Source: an uncultured Oscillospiraceae bacterium
Lineage (GTDB): Bacteria > Bacillota > Clostridia > Oscillospirales > Ruminococcaceae
Assembly (NCBI GenBank): GCA_910579545.1
Contig: CAJTVI010000002.1
Coordinates: forward strand, 49,062-113,061
Reading direction: 5' to 3'
DNA length: 64,000 nucleotides
The stretch's first letter is position 1, and each line of letters opens with the position of its first letter. The position numbers and the translations under genes were made by a program. Below are positions 16,952 to 26,440 of this stretch, piece by piece. The notes under the pieces were generated by a model. The model saw nothing but the letters and a program-made list of their open reading frames with translations. It did not search any database and was not told the DNA's origin.

Positions 16952-17000
16952 ACCTTTGCATAGGAAGATCGCATAGGAAGCTTTTGCCGTTTCGCCTGCT

Positions 17001-17843
17001 TTACTCCTTGACGCCGCCCAGGGTGACCCCCTCCACAATGAACTTGGAGAGCAGCAGGTAGATGATGATGATCGGCACAATGGCGATCGTGATCATCATG
17101 TAAATTTTGCCCATATCAAAGTTCATGTAGTCCGCGCCGCGCAGGGTGGCGATCATGATGGGCAGGGTCTGCTTGGTTTTGGAGGTGATGACCAGGGCGG
17201 GAATGAAGTAGTTGTTCCAGGAGCCCACAAAGGTAAAGATGGCCTGCACCGCAATGGCCGGCTTCATGATGGGCAGCACAATGCGGTTGAAGGTGCTAAA
17301 TTCCATCGAGCCGTCGATCCGCGCCGCCTCGATCAGGTCCTTGGGCAGGGAGGACTGCATATAGCTGTGCATAAAGTAGAAGACGGCGGGGGAGGCGATG
17401 GAGGGGATGATCAGGGGCAGCAGCGAGTCGTCCATGCCCATGCTGGTGATCAGGCGCAGAAAGCCGAGGGCCGTTACCTGGGTGGGCATGACCAGGATGG
17501 CCATGATAAAGGTAAAGGCGGCGTTTTTGAGCCGAAAGTCGTAGGCGTAGATGCCGTAGGCCGTGAGGGCCGAAAAGTAGGTGACGATGGCGGCGCAGCA
17601 GCCGGAGACGATCAGGCTGTTCAGCACACCGCGCAGGATGGGGATGGCCGGGTCATTGATAACATTTAAAAAGTTGGTGATCAGGCTGGCCCCCGGCAGG
17701 GCGGAAAAGCCGAGCTGGAGCTGGGCATGGGAACGGGTGGCGTTCACGATGAGGATGTAGAAGAAGAACAGGCACATAAAGGCGAGGATGATCAAAACAA
17801 CGTGGGCGAGGATCTCGCGCCCGTGGGACCTTTTTTCCGGCAT
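17001..17843 (-). CDS. Carbohydrate ABC transporter permease, MalG type
   Basis: Encodes 280 residues with six predicted membrane helices and the EAA loop EAARIDGSMEFSTFNRIVLP that contacts the ATPase. It is a CUT1-family inner membrane component, second of the pair. The start codon overlaps the stop of the preceding permease by one base (TAATG), so the two are translationally coupled. The substrate is inferred only from the neighbouring GH94/GH16 genes: beta-linked gluco-oligosaccharides. Confidence 0.9.
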   Translation of the reverse strand: MPEKRSHGREILAHVVLIILAFMCLFFFYILIVNATRSHAQLQLGFSALPGASLITNFLNVINDPAIPILRGVLNSLIVSGCCAAIVTYFSALTAYGIYAYDFRLKNAAFTFIMAILVMPTQVTALGFLRLITSMGMDDSLLPLIIPSIASPAVFYFMHSYMQSSLPKDLIEAARIDGSMEFSTFNRIVLPIMKPAIAVQAIFTFVGSWNNYFIPALVITSKTKQTLPIMIATLRGADYMNFDMGKIYMMITIAIVPIIIIYLLLSKFIVEGVTLGGVKE

Positions 17844-18799
17844 TACTGGGTGCCTCCTTTCCTGGCGCGCTTTGCCGCGGACCTGGAGCCGTCGGGGTCG
17901 CTGTCGGTGTTCATCTTAAAGACGAACCAGCACAGGATGGCGCTGATGATGAACAAAAAGACGGACAGCGCGCCGGCGATACCGTAGTTTTTGGCCTGGA
18001 GGTGCTTGTTGAGGTACATGATCAGGGTCATGGTGGTGCGGTCGGGCGCGCCCTTGCCGCCGGTCAGGATCTGGGGCACGTCGAACATCTGCAGGCCGCC
18101 GATCAGCGAGGTGATCAGGGTGTAGGTGAGCAGCGGCTTGATCTGGGGCAGGGTGATCCTGAAGAACTTTTGCAGGTGGGTGCAGCCGTCCAGCTCCGCC
18201 GCCTCAAAGATCGAGGGGTTGATGCCCATGATGGCCGCCATCAGCATGATGGTGGTGTTGCCGAACCACATCAAAAAGTTCATCATGGCCACCAGGGTGC
18301 GGGCCCCAAAGGTGGACTCCATAAACCGGATGGCCTCCCCGATCACGCCCATGCGCAAAAGGATGTTGTTGATCGGCCCGGCGTTGGAAAAGAGGGCAAA
18401 GAAGAGCATGGAAAACGCCGAAGCCATGATGAGGTTGGGCAGGTAGATAACGACCTTAAAAAACTGCTTGCCGCGGATCTTGAGCCGCGCGTCGGTAAAC
18501 CAGGACGCCAGGATCAGGGCCACCACGATCTGCGGCACAAAGCCCAGGATCCACATTACAAAGGTGTTCCAGGCATACTTGGGCAGGTCGGAGGAGAGCA
18601 GGGCGGCGTAGTTGTCCAGCCCCACCCAGTTGGGGCCCACCGTCTTGAGCCCAAAGGCGTAGTACTCGTAAAAGCTGTTGCGCACGGTATCCACCAGCGG
18701 GATCAGGGAAAAGATGGCGTAGGACAAAAAGAAGGGCAGGATAAACAGATAGCCCCATTTTGCGTAGCTGATGCTTTTAAGTTTTTTGTGTTCCTGCAT
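17843..18799 (-). CDS. Carbohydrate ABC transporter permease, MalF type
   Basis: Encodes 318 residues with six membrane helices and the EAA motif EAAELDGCTHLQKFFRITLP. It begins MQEHKKLKSISYAKWGYLF at 18799, after AAAGGGGG. It is the first permease of a CUT1 importer, between the binding protein and the MalG-type subunit. The short basic C-terminus (RSAAKRARKGG) faces the cytoplasm. Confidence 0.9.
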   Translation of the reverse strand: MQEHKKLKSISYAKWGYLFILPFFLSYAIFSLIPLVDTVRNSFYEYYAFGLKTVGPNWVGLDNYAALLSSDLPKYAWNTFVMWILGFVPQIVVALILASWFTDARLKIRGKQFFKVVIYLPNLIMASAFSMLFFALFSNAGPINNILLRMGVIGEAIRFMESTFGARTLVAMMNFLMWFGNTTIMLMAAIMGINPSIFEAAELDGCTHLQKFFRITLPQIKPLLTYTLITSLIGGLQMFDVPQILTGGKGAPDRTTMTLIMYLNKHLQAKNYGIAGALSVFLFIISAILCWFVFKMNTDSDPDGSRSAAKRARKGGTQ

Positions 18800-18838
18800 A
18801 ACAGGTCCCCCTTTCACAGTGTCAGCGGTCTGCCGCCC

Positions 18839-20215
18839 TTACGGCCACCGCACGCCGCCGCCTACCAGCCAGGGGTAGCGTTCGGTGATGGACATTTCAA
18901 AGTTGGCCTTGGCCTTTTCCAGATCGATCTTGCCGTTGAAGTAATCGCCAAAGGTGTTCTGGAATTCCTCAACGCAGCCCTGGTCGTAGGAGGAGATGTT
19001 GGACAGGTCGATGTTGGCGGCCACCTCGCTCAGCACGCCCAGGTAGTTCTGCCCGCCCAGCAGCTCGATGCCAAAATCGGGGGACTGGGCAAGCTCCTCC
19101 ATCAGGGGCTGGTCGTTGCTCATCTCGCCGTTGTTCACCGCCAGGCTCCGCAGGATCTCCCGGTCGGTGGTCATCTTGAGCATGATGTCCTTTACATGTT
19201 CGGGGTTGTCGGTGCCCTGGGCGGCCACCAGCCAGGTGCCGCCCCAAAAGAAGCTCTGGGGGCTGGGGCAGGCGGCCCAGTCCTGGGCGGCGGCGGTGTC
19301 GGTCACGTTGGGCTTGATGCACACATCCAGGCCCCAGGCGGGCAAAAAGAAGCAAAAGACCTTGGAATCGGGGCCCATGTCCTTGTTCCACTCGTCGATC
19401 CACTGCCCCGGCACGTTGTGGTTGATGCCGTTCTGGGTATCCTGCAGTGAGCGCTCCACCCACCGCATCATGTTGGGGTCCACCACAACGGTTTTGTCGT
19501 TCTCCACCCAGGGGGAGGAGACGTTGTTGGAGTACACCCGGTAGGTGTCGGCGCGGCCGGAGTACATGTAATAGCCGGCGGCCTTCATCTGTTCGGCGGT
19601 TTCATAAAACTTGTCCCAGTCGGCCACGGCGGCGGCCACCACGGCCGGGTCGTCGCTGCCCAGAACGGTTTTGGCGATCGAGCGGCGGTACACCAGCATG
19701 CCGGGGGTCGCCTGGTAGCTCAGGCCGCGGATCTCGCCGTCGGCGGTGCGCATGGCGTCCAGGGTGTAGCGGTACTGGTTGGCGATGTCCGCGTCGGTGA
19801 TGCCAAGCTGGGAGATGGGCATGGCAACGTTGGCCTCCGGGTCGATGTATTTCAGGGCGTAGTCGGCCTCCACTAAGAACATGTCCACCCGCTCGTCGGC
19901 CGGCACCTTGCCCTGCTTGAGCAGGGCCTCGTCCAGCTTTTGCTGGTAAACGCCGTCCTGGGTGGGGTTGATGACCCAGTGGATCTCGGTGCCGTCGGTA
20001 AGGTAGGTGATGGACCGGTCGTTGGAGAGATGATCGACCTCCGGGTAGTTGGCGTTGAATTTTTGCTGGAATTCATCGTTCCACACATAGATGTTGAGGA
20101 TCCTGCCCTCGACGCCCGGCGTGACGCCAAGGTCCCCGGGGCTGGACCCACAGCCGCTCAGAAGGCCCAGAATCAGAACGGCCATCAGAGCGATACACAA
20201 AACCCTTCTCTTCAT
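18839..20215 (-). CDS. Sugar ABC transporter substrate-binding lipoprotein
   Basis: Encodes 458 residues. A lipoprotein signal ends in LLSGC, followed by a family 1 extracellular solute-binding fold (ILNIYVWNDEFQQKFNANYP at the start, VFCFFLPAWGLD and QSFFWGGTWLVAAQGTDNP in the second lobe). Many Trp and Tyr residues are in keeping with a carbohydrate ligand. It heads the operon with two permeases downstream. No ATPase gene is present, as is usual where a shared MsmK-type ATPase serves several importers. AGGAGG precedes the ATG. Confidence 0.9.
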   Translation of the reverse strand: MKRRVLCIALMAVLILGLLSGCGSSPGDLGVTPGVEGRILNIYVWNDEFQQKFNANYPEVDHLSNDRSITYLTDGTEIHWVINPTQDGVYQQKLDEALLKQGKVPADERVDMFLVEADYALKYIDPEANVAMPISQLGITDADIANQYRYTLDAMRTADGEIRGLSYQATPGMLVYRRSIAKTVLGSDDPAVVAAAVADWDKFYETAEQMKAAGYYMYSGRADTYRVYSNNVSSPWVENDKTVVVDPNMMRWVERSLQDTQNGINHNVPGQWIDEWNKDMGPDSKVFCFFLPAWGLDVCIKPNVTDTAAAQDWAACPSPQSFFWGGTWLVAAQGTDNPEHVKDIMLKMTTDREILRSLAVNNGEMSNDQPLMEELAQSPDFGIELLGGQNYLGVLSEVAANIDLSNISSYDQGCVEEFQNTFGDYFNGKIDLEKAKANFEMSITERYPWLVGGGVRWP

Positions 20216-20294
20216 GATCGTTTCCTCCTGTTTCCAAATTTGATACAGCCTGCTGCTGTGATGCTGTTTTTATTGTATGGAACGGCCCGAGGGC

Positions 20295-20324
20295 TGTATA
20301 CAAAAATAGGGGAAGATATGTCAA
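20295..20324 (-). promoter_or_regulatory. Promoter of the sugar ABC transporter operon
   Basis: On the minus strand TTGACA (20324-20319) is separated by 18 bp from TATACA (20300-20295), some 75 bases upstream of the binding-protein start. Confidence 0.7.
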
Positions 20325-20394
20325 ATCCATGCCCTGTTTAGACATTTTACATAGACCTCATCAAAAACAGGCAAAAAAATCGTACTATTTCCCC

Positions 20395-20423
20395 TTGATA
20401 AAATATCAAATCTATGATATATT
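20395..20423 (+). promoter_or_regulatory. Promoter and palindromic site upstream of the AraC gene
   Basis: TTGATA and TATATT are 17 bp apart. The palindrome TTGATAAAATATCAA (20395-20409) covers the -35 box, and TGATATATTG follows at 20416-20425. Both motifs recur in the promoter of the YesL/GH16/GH94 operon at 27947-27979, which fits a shared regulator. Confidence 0.6.
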
Positions 20424-20471
20424 GGCCCCGGAAAACGGCAGCCTTGCCGATGAAAAAAAGGGGGCGTGCGG

Positions 20472-21263
20472 ATGAACCAGGCAGGCGGGCGCGGGCCGCT
20501 GGCCCTTGACGGCGCGCGGGAGATCATCACCCACCGGGAGCCGGGGGAGGAGTTCCTGTTCTACCGCTCGGTGGCGGCGGGGATGATCGACGCGGTGCAG
20601 GAGAACTGCAGCCGGGGCGCCTTTGAGAACATGAAGGGGGCGGGGCGGCTCTCCGACAACCCGGTCACCAACCTGCGCTACCATTTTGTGGTAACGGCGG
20701 CCATGCTGGCCCGCTTTTGCACCGAGGGCGGCATGGCGATGGACGAGGCGTTCGGCCTCAGCGACGAGTACATCCGCCGGATGGACTGCTGCAACAACAT
20801 GGCCGAGATCGTTTACGTCCACGACCAGATGGCCCTGGACTATGTCTGCCGGATGCGCAATCTCAAAAAGCGGGTGGCGTCCTCCCGGCAGGTGGCGGAG
20901 GCCATCGATTACATCTATGTCCATATCATGGACCGCATCACCATCCAGGACCTGGCCGCCGCCATCTCGGTCTCCCCGGCGCACCTGTCCCGCATCTTCA
21001 AGCAGGAGACCGGCGTCTCGGTGAGCGAGTATATCCGCCAGAGGAAGATCGACATGGCCAAAAACCTGCTGCGGTTCAGCGGCTACAATTTTGCCGATAT
21101 CGCCGCCATGCTCTCCTATTCCTCCCAAAGCCACTTTATCCAGCACTTCCGCAGCCAGACCGGCATGACCCCCAAGGCTTACCGGGACAAAAACTACCTG
21201 AACAACTGGAACGTCAACCGGGGCCCGGCCCCGCAAAATGATCCCGGGGCGGTCACAGGGTAA
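20472..21263 (+). CDS. AraC family transcriptional regulator of the beta-glucan locus
   Basis: Encodes 263 residues. The C-terminal 100 residues carry the two helix-turn-helix motifs of AraC proteins (ITIQDLAAAISVSPAHLSRI and NFADIAAMLSYSSQSHFIQH, then FRSQTGMTPKAYRD). The N-terminal 150 residues are helical and lack the usual cupin pattern, resembling the sensor part of some clostridial AraC regulators. The ATG at 20472 suits the AAGGGGG site better than the GTG at 20466. It is divergent from the transporter and its 3' end overlaps the GH94 gene by 11 bases, so control of both operons is likely. Confidence 0.88.
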   Translation: MNQAGGRGPLALDGAREIITHREPGEEFLFYRSVAAGMIDAVQENCSRGAFENMKGAGRLSDNPVTNLRYHFVVTAAMLARFCTEGGMAMDEAFGLSDEYIRRMDCCNNMAEIVYVHDQMALDYVCRMRNLKKRVASSRQVAEAIDYIYVHIMDRITIQDLAAAISVSPAHLSRIFKQETGVSVSEYIRQRKIDMAKNLLRFSGYNFADIAAMLSYSSQSHFIQHFRSQTGMTPKAYRDKNYLNNWNVNRGPAPQNDPGAVTG

Positions 21264-23658
21264 GAACGATCTCGGTCTGCGCCGTCAGCAGCTCCTCCGG
21301 CAGGTAGCTGCCCTCCACCGGCCTGCCGTTGACCGTCATGCTGCGGCAGCCGCACTGTTTGCCGTCCGGGTTCTGCACCAGGATGTGCAGCTGTTTGTGG
21401 CGGAACTCCCTGCAAATCTCCAGCGCCTTCCATTCCTTTGGGATGGAGGGCGCTATGCGTATGCCCCCAAGGTCGGGCCGCATGCCCAAAATGCCCTCCA
21501 CGCAGCCCACCATCACGGTGGAGGCCGTGCCGGTAAGCCAGTGCACATGCGAGCGCCCCGCGTGGGGGCTGGCCGTGCCCTCGGTAAACTGGCCGTAGCA
21601 GTAGGGCTCGATCCTGCGGATCTCGGCCCGGTCGTTCTGCATCGAGGGGGCGTTTTCGGCAAAGTATTCAAAGGCCCGGTCCCCGTGCCCCAAAAGCGCC
21701 TCGGCCAGGATCAGCCACCCCTGCGACTGGGAAAAGACGCCCGCGTTCTCCTTTACCCCGGCGTTGTAGATCACCGCCAGCGCCCCGTCAAAGGCGTGGG
21801 CGTGGTAGGGCGGGTCCATCAGGATGGCGCCGTACTCGGTGTTCAGCCGGTCGTGCACATTGTTCATGGCCAGCTCGGCCTGTTTGGAATCGGCCAGGCC
21901 GCTGATCACCGCCCAGCTCTGGGGGTTGAGCCAGAGGCTGGCCTCCGGGCTGCCGTGCCGCCCGATCACCTCCCCGGCCTCGGTAAAGCCCCGGATAAAG
22001 CGGTCGCCGTCCCAGCAGAGGTCGTTGAGCCGGATGCGAAGCCGCTCCTGCTCCCGCTTGAGCCAGGCAAGGTACTGCCCGTCCCCCTTGTGGGCGGCAA
22101 AGGCCCGCAGGACCGTAAAGGCGTAGTAGAACTGGAAGGCCACAAAGGAGGATTCCCCCGCAGCCCCCAGCCGCAGGCAGTCGTTCCAGTCGGCATGCAG
22201 CCCGGCGGGCATCCCGTGCGGGCCCAAATGCTGGAGCGAAAAATCCAAGGCGCGCTTGAGGTGCTCGTACACGGTGCCCTCGCCCCGGTTGGCAAAGGGG
22301 ATGACCTCGTCCAAAAAGGCGGCGCTGCCGGTCTCGGCAATGTACTTGTACACCGTGGGGAAGAGCCAGAGGGCGTCGTCGGCCCGGTAGGCGGGGTGGC
22401 CGGTCTCCTGCACATACGAGGGATCCTCCGGGGTGTCCTCATGGCCGGGATCGTGGGTGAACTTTACCAGCGGCAGCCCGCCGCCGTGGTCCACCTGGGC
22501 CGAGAGCATAAAGCGCAGCTTTTGCGCCGCCGCCTCCGGCTCCAGATGGATGATGCCCTGGATGTCCTGCACCGTGTCCCGGTAGCCGTAGCCGTTGCGC
22601 AGGCCGCAGTAGATAAAGGAGGCGGCCCGCGACCAGGTAAAGGTGATAAAGCTGTTATAGGCGTTCCAGGTGTTGACCATCTCGTCAAACTCCGGGCAGG
22701 GGGTTTTGACCTGGAACCGGGAGAGCTTGCCGTGCCAAAACTGCTTGAGGGCATTCAGCTCGGCCGCGCAGGCCGCCGCCGGGTTCTGGTAGGCCTGCAT
22801 CAGGCGGGCGCTTTCTTTGGGGGGCTTTTCCCCCAGCAGGAAGGCCACCGTCACGCTCTCGCCCGGCCCCAGCGCCACGGACGCCGAGAGGGCCCCGCAG
22901 CTGTTGCCGTTATAGCCCAGCTGGTTCAAAAGGATGCCGCGCTCCACCCCGATGGGGTTGCCGTAGCCCCGGTAGGGGCCCAAAAACTCCGCCCTGTCGC
23001 CGCAGTAGGAGGTGACCCTGGCCCCGGCCAGGCCAAAAAAGCGCTCGATCACCGTCTTGGCGTCCACCTCGCTGCCGGCGGCGTCCAGATTGCCGTGGAT
23101 CTGCTGGCGGATGCGGTCTTTGTCAAACAGGGTGCGGGTGATGAACTGGGAGTATTGCAGGTTCACCTGGTCCTGCTCGTAGTTGCCGTGGCTGGTAAAT
23201 TCGGCATAGCCGGTCAGGGTCAGGGTGCGGGGCCGGCCCGAGCGGTTGGCCACCGTAAGCATCCAGACCTCGTGGGCCCCGTTCAGCGGCACATAGTACG
23301 CCGCCTCGCTGTGGATGCCGCTGTAATCCGCCGAGAGGACGGTGTAGCCCATCCCGTGCCGGCATTCGCTCTGGTAAACATCCAGGCTTTTGCCCACCGG
23401 CTGCCAGGAGGCGGACCAGAAGTCGCCGGTCTCGTCGTCCCGCAGGTAAAGGTACCGCCCCGGCTGGTCAAACTGGTTAAAGACATAGCGCAGGATCCGC
23501 CCATTGGCCCCGGAGCGCACAAAGCTGTAACCGCCGGCGTTGTTGGAGATCAGCGCCCCATACTCCGGCGAGCCCAGGTAGTTGGCCCAGGGGGCCGGGG
23601 TGTCCGGCCGGGTGATCACATATTCCCGGGCCGGGCCGTCAAAATATCCGTACTGCAT
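21253..23658 (-). CDS. GH94 glycoside phosphorylase, cellobiose-phosphorylase-like
   Basis: Encodes 801 residues, the length of classical cellobiose phosphorylases. It opens YGYFDGPAREYVITRPDTP and shows family landmarks: SFIYCGLRNGYGYRDTVQDI, the catalytic acid region GLHADWNDCLRLG, SSFVAFQFYYAFTVLRAFA, and SQGWLILAEALLGHGDRAFE. GH94 enzymes use phosphate to cleave beta-linked disaccharides, giving glucose 1-phosphate. The exact linkage cannot be read from sequence; cellobiose is the first guess, laminaribiose or longer beta-glucans are possible given the GH16 neighbour. No signal peptide, so it is cytoplasmic. Last gene of a four-gene operon. Confidence 0.85.
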   Translation of the reverse strand: MQYGYFDGPAREYVITRPDTPAPWANYLGSPEYGALISNNAGGYSFVRSGANGRILRYVFNQFDQPGRYLYLRDDETGDFWSASWQPVGKSLDVYQSECRHGMGYTVLSADYSGIHSEAAYYVPLNGAHEVWMLTVANRSGRPRTLTLTGYAEFTSHGNYEQDQVNLQYSQFITRTLFDKDRIRQQIHGNLDAAGSEVDAKTVIERFFGLAGARVTSYCGDRAEFLGPYRGYGNPIGVERGILLNQLGYNGNSCGALSASVALGPGESVTVAFLLGEKPPKESARLMQAYQNPAAACAAELNALKQFWHGKLSRFQVKTPCPEFDEMVNTWNAYNSFITFTWSRAASFIYCGLRNGYGYRDTVQDIQGIIHLEPEAAAQKLRFMLSAQVDHGGGLPLVKFTHDPGHEDTPEDPSYVQETGHPAYRADDALWLFPTVYKYIAETGSAAFLDEVIPFANRGEGTVYEHLKRALDFSLQHLGPHGMPAGLHADWNDCLRLGAAGESSFVAFQFYYAFTVLRAFAAHKGDGQYLAWLKREQERLRIRLNDLCWDGDRFIRGFTEAGEVIGRHGSPEASLWLNPQSWAVISGLADSKQAELAMNNVHDRLNTEYGAILMDPPYHAHAFDGALAVIYNAGVKENAGVFSQSQGWLILAEALLGHGDRAFEYFAENAPSMQNDRAEIRRIEPYCYGQFTEGTASPHAGRSHVHWLTGTASTVMVGCVEGILGMRPDLGGIRIAPSIPKEWKALEICREFRHKQLHILVQNPDGKQCGCRSMTVNGRPVEGSYLPEELLTAQTEIVLTL

Positions 23659-23671
23659 GGGTGCCTCCTCC

Positions 23672-26425
23672 TTACATCAGTTCGATCATCATGGTATTGC
23701 GGGCCTCTGGCAGGCCGCAAAGCAGCGCCCGGCTCAGCACCGCCCGGCCGTTTTCCACCGGGATATCCCGGTTTTCGGCGGGCGACGCGCCGCGCAGGTA
23801 CGCCTTAAAAACGCGGCAGCCGTCGGGGTCCCGGCCGGCGGGGCCGCTGCCGTCGGGGTCCCGGCCGTCGGGGCCGCTGCCGGCCGGGCAGGCAAATACC
23901 GCGCAAAACCGCTTTTCGGCAAAGCAAAAATCCACCGCCGCCGTCCCGGCTTCGTCAAACTGCTCCCGCACCAGCTTGGGCGTGATGACCAGATCGCCGT
24001 TTTCGCCGTGCACGCCAAACGCCTGGGTCAGCAGGGTCAGCAGGTACCAGCTGGCCGCACCGGTGAGGTAGTGGTACATCCCCCGGCCCTCGGCGTTAAA
24101 GTATTCCGGGATGCCGGGATAGATCCTGCTGGTCTCAAAGTCCAGCGCGGCGTCGGCCAGCGCCCGCAGGGCCTTCCAGCCCTCCCGCACAAAGCCCCGG
24201 CGGTACAGGGCGTTGGCGTACATCACAGCCATGTGGCAGAACACCGCCCCGTTCTCTTTTTCCCCATAGGCAAAGCCGAACATCCGGCCCATGTCAAATT
24301 TCAGTTCCGCAAAGTCGGTGTTCAGGCGGTAGCCCCCCAGCTCTTTTTTGTAGAGGTACCGGTCGGCGGCGCGGGTGATGGCCTGTACCTGGCTCTCCGA
24401 GGCGGTCCCGCTCATAATGGCAAACACCTGCCCGGTCAGCATCATGCGCACCCGGCCATCGCAGACCCCCTCCAGCGGGCGGCCGTGGTTGTCGTAGTAG
24501 CTGTTGAACCAGCCGTCCCCGCCGTCCGCGATCCACTCCTGGCGGCGGATGTGGCCGGCCATCCAGTCGGCCTTTTCCTCCAGGTTTTCGGCAATTTTCA
24601 GCAGCGGCAGCCGTACCCGCCTGCCGCTCACCGTGTGGCGGCACCGCGCGGCATACCGCCGCAGCAGCTCCTGCTTCTGGCTTACACTGTCGTAGCAGCT
24701 GCCGGGCAGCTCCAGCAAAAGGGCCGTTTCCTCCGCCAGCTCGGCGGCGCCGCCGGGGGCCTTTTGCTCCAGCAGCCGCACCAGCCCTGCCAGCTCCCGC
24801 AGGTTCCCGGCGTATGCGCAGCTGAACGCCACGCTCTCCCCCCGCTCGGGGGCCATGTCCAAGGCGTCGTTCCAGTCGGCCCCCCGCAGCCGCAGGATGT
24901 TGTGCTCGCCCACCTCATAAAAGGCGGCCAGATGCTGGATCAGCAGATGCTCCAAAATGCTGCCGGTGTAAATTTCGCCGGCGGCGGTGCGCTGGCTGTT
25001 CCCATATTCCGGGCTCCACTCCTCGTCGATCCCGGTCCCCCGCATGGCCTGGGGGTCCTTAAAGTAGGGAACCTCTGCGCGCAGGATGTCCAGATCCCCC
25101 GTCTGGTCAATGTACAGCCGCACGGTCATCAGCGGCCAGAGGGCGTGGTCCATCCAGACCCGGGCGATGCCGTTGCGGTCGGCCACAAAGTTTGCCAGGC
25201 CCTCCCCGATAATGGTGGCGTTGGTGCCGTCCATCCGCACCCCGCCAAAGTTGGCCCGGATCATCTCGCCCACCCCGCCGGGGTCCATCAGCAGCAGGGA
25301 GAGGCAGTCCTGCCAGAGGTCCCGCCAGCCCCGGCCGCCCCGGCCGTAGTCGTGGTGGGGCAAAAAGGAGCAGCCGTAGATCCGCCGCAAAAAGGGCTGG
25401 AAGCTCACCCAGCGCATCAGCCGGTCAAAGCTTTCCCAGCCGGTGCGGCAGCGCACGTTTACCTTGGCCTGCCAATAGTCCCTTGTGCGCGCAAGGGCGG
25501 CCTGCACCCGCTCCCCGGTGCCGTAGGCCCAAAGGACCCGGTCGATCTCCCCGGCCTTTTCGGTAACGCCCAGCAGCACAAGGTACACGGCCGTCTGCCC
25601 CGGCTCCAGCACAGCGGCGGGGTAGCAAATGCCGCCCATGGCCTCCCGGCCGTCCACCCGGACGCCGGCGGGCCGGGCTTCCCGCTCCTCATACACGGCC
25701 CTGGGGCGCAGCAGGCTGCCGCCCTCCCCCAAAAACTCCTGCACGGTCGGGTAAAACCCGGCGGGGGCGCTGCCGTCCCCCAGGGCCCCCAGCACGTAAT
25801 AGGTGCGGTGGTTCTGCCGGTGGCCCTTTTCGTCAAAGGACATGGTCGGCGTTACGCATACGCCGTACTCGGTGGTCTGGATGCGGTGGAGCATCGAGGT
25901 CACGTTCCGGTGGTCCCGCAGGTTGTCCGCGCTCCGGCCATAGATGGGCACCGCCGCGATGGCCGCGACCCGCTGGGGCAGGGGGGCCCGGTTGGTGATC
26001 CGCACCTCCAAAATTTCCAGGTTTTCGTCCGGCGGCACAAACGAGGTCAGCTTGGCCGCAAGGCCAAACTGTTCCGATTCCCGGCGCACCGTCTGCCACA
26101 TCAGGCCGGCGGTCAGCGAGCTTGCGTCCTGCCTGGCCGTAAAGCGGTCGGCCTCCTGCTGGGCCGACACGCCGGCGGCGGACCAGCAGCCCTTTTCGGT
26201 CACGCACCAAAAATTCCGGGTGCTGCGGCTGGCGTGCAGGTCCTCGATGCTCACCGGCTGGAGCAAAAAGGACTCCTGGTCCAGCTTGCTGTCCCCGGCC
26301 AGGTTGGGCGCAATGGCGCTTTTCAGCCCGGTCTCGCTGGCAAGGGGGAAGTAGAGCCCGCTCACCGCCTCGGGGTTTTCAAGCCGGAATGTTCCGTTTT
26401 CGTCCAAAAAGCGGATGGTTTCCAT
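23672..26425 (-). CDS. GH94 glycoside phosphorylase, long form (laminaribiose/beta-1,3-glucan phosphorylase-like)
   Basis: Encodes 917 residues with no signal peptide. GH94 features include GRGGRGWRDLWQDCLSLLLM, LRGADWNDALDMAPERGES with the catalytic aspartate, and GMYHYLTGAASWYLL. The length of about 900 residues and the GRGWRDLWQD block recall the laminaribiose and beta-1,3-oligoglucan phosphorylases rather than cellobiose phosphorylase, but this is from memory and needs a phylogeny. Near residue 860 an in-frame 30-bp tandem duplication yields GSGPDGRDPD twice with one change. The gene lies 13 bases upstream of the other GH94 gene. Confidence 0.83.
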   Translation of the reverse strand: METIRFLDENGTFRLENPEAVSGLYFPLASETGLKSAIAPNLAGDSKLDQESFLLQPVSIEDLHASRSTRNFWCVTEKGCWSAAGVSAQQEADRFTARQDASSLTAGLMWQTVRRESEQFGLAAKLTSFVPPDENLEILEVRITNRAPLPQRVAAIAAVPIYGRSADNLRDHRNVTSMLHRIQTTEYGVCVTPTMSFDEKGHRQNHRTYYVLGALGDGSAPAGFYPTVQEFLGEGGSLLRPRAVYEEREARPAGVRVDGREAMGGICYPAAVLEPGQTAVYLVLLGVTEKAGEIDRVLWAYGTGERVQAALARTRDYWQAKVNVRCRTGWESFDRLMRWVSFQPFLRRIYGCSFLPHHDYGRGGRGWRDLWQDCLSLLLMDPGGVGEMIRANFGGVRMDGTNATIIGEGLANFVADRNGIARVWMDHALWPLMTVRLYIDQTGDLDILRAEVPYFKDPQAMRGTGIDEEWSPEYGNSQRTAAGEIYTGSILEHLLIQHLAAFYEVGEHNILRLRGADWNDALDMAPERGESVAFSCAYAGNLRELAGLVRLLEQKAPGGAAELAEETALLLELPGSCYDSVSQKQELLRRYAARCRHTVSGRRVRLPLLKIAENLEEKADWMAGHIRRQEWIADGGDGWFNSYYDNHGRPLEGVCDGRVRMMLTGQVFAIMSGTASESQVQAITRAADRYLYKKELGGYRLNTDFAELKFDMGRMFGFAYGEKENGAVFCHMAVMYANALYRRGFVREGWKALRALADAALDFETSRIYPGIPEYFNAEGRGMYHYLTGAASWYLLTLLTQAFGVHGENGDLVITPKLVREQFDEAGTAAVDFCFAEKRFCAVFACPAGSGPDGRDPDGSGPAGRDPDGCRVFKAYLRGASPAENRDIPVENGRAVLSRALLCGLPEARNTMMIELM
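23821..23880. repeat. 30-bp tandem duplication within the long GH94 gene
   Basis: Two 30-bp units (23821-23850 and 23851-23880) differ at one base. The unit is a multiple of three and adds ten residues to a surface-type Gly/Pro/Asp loop without breaking the frame. Confidence 0.85.
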
Positions 26426-26440
26426 GGTATATCCTCCCGG

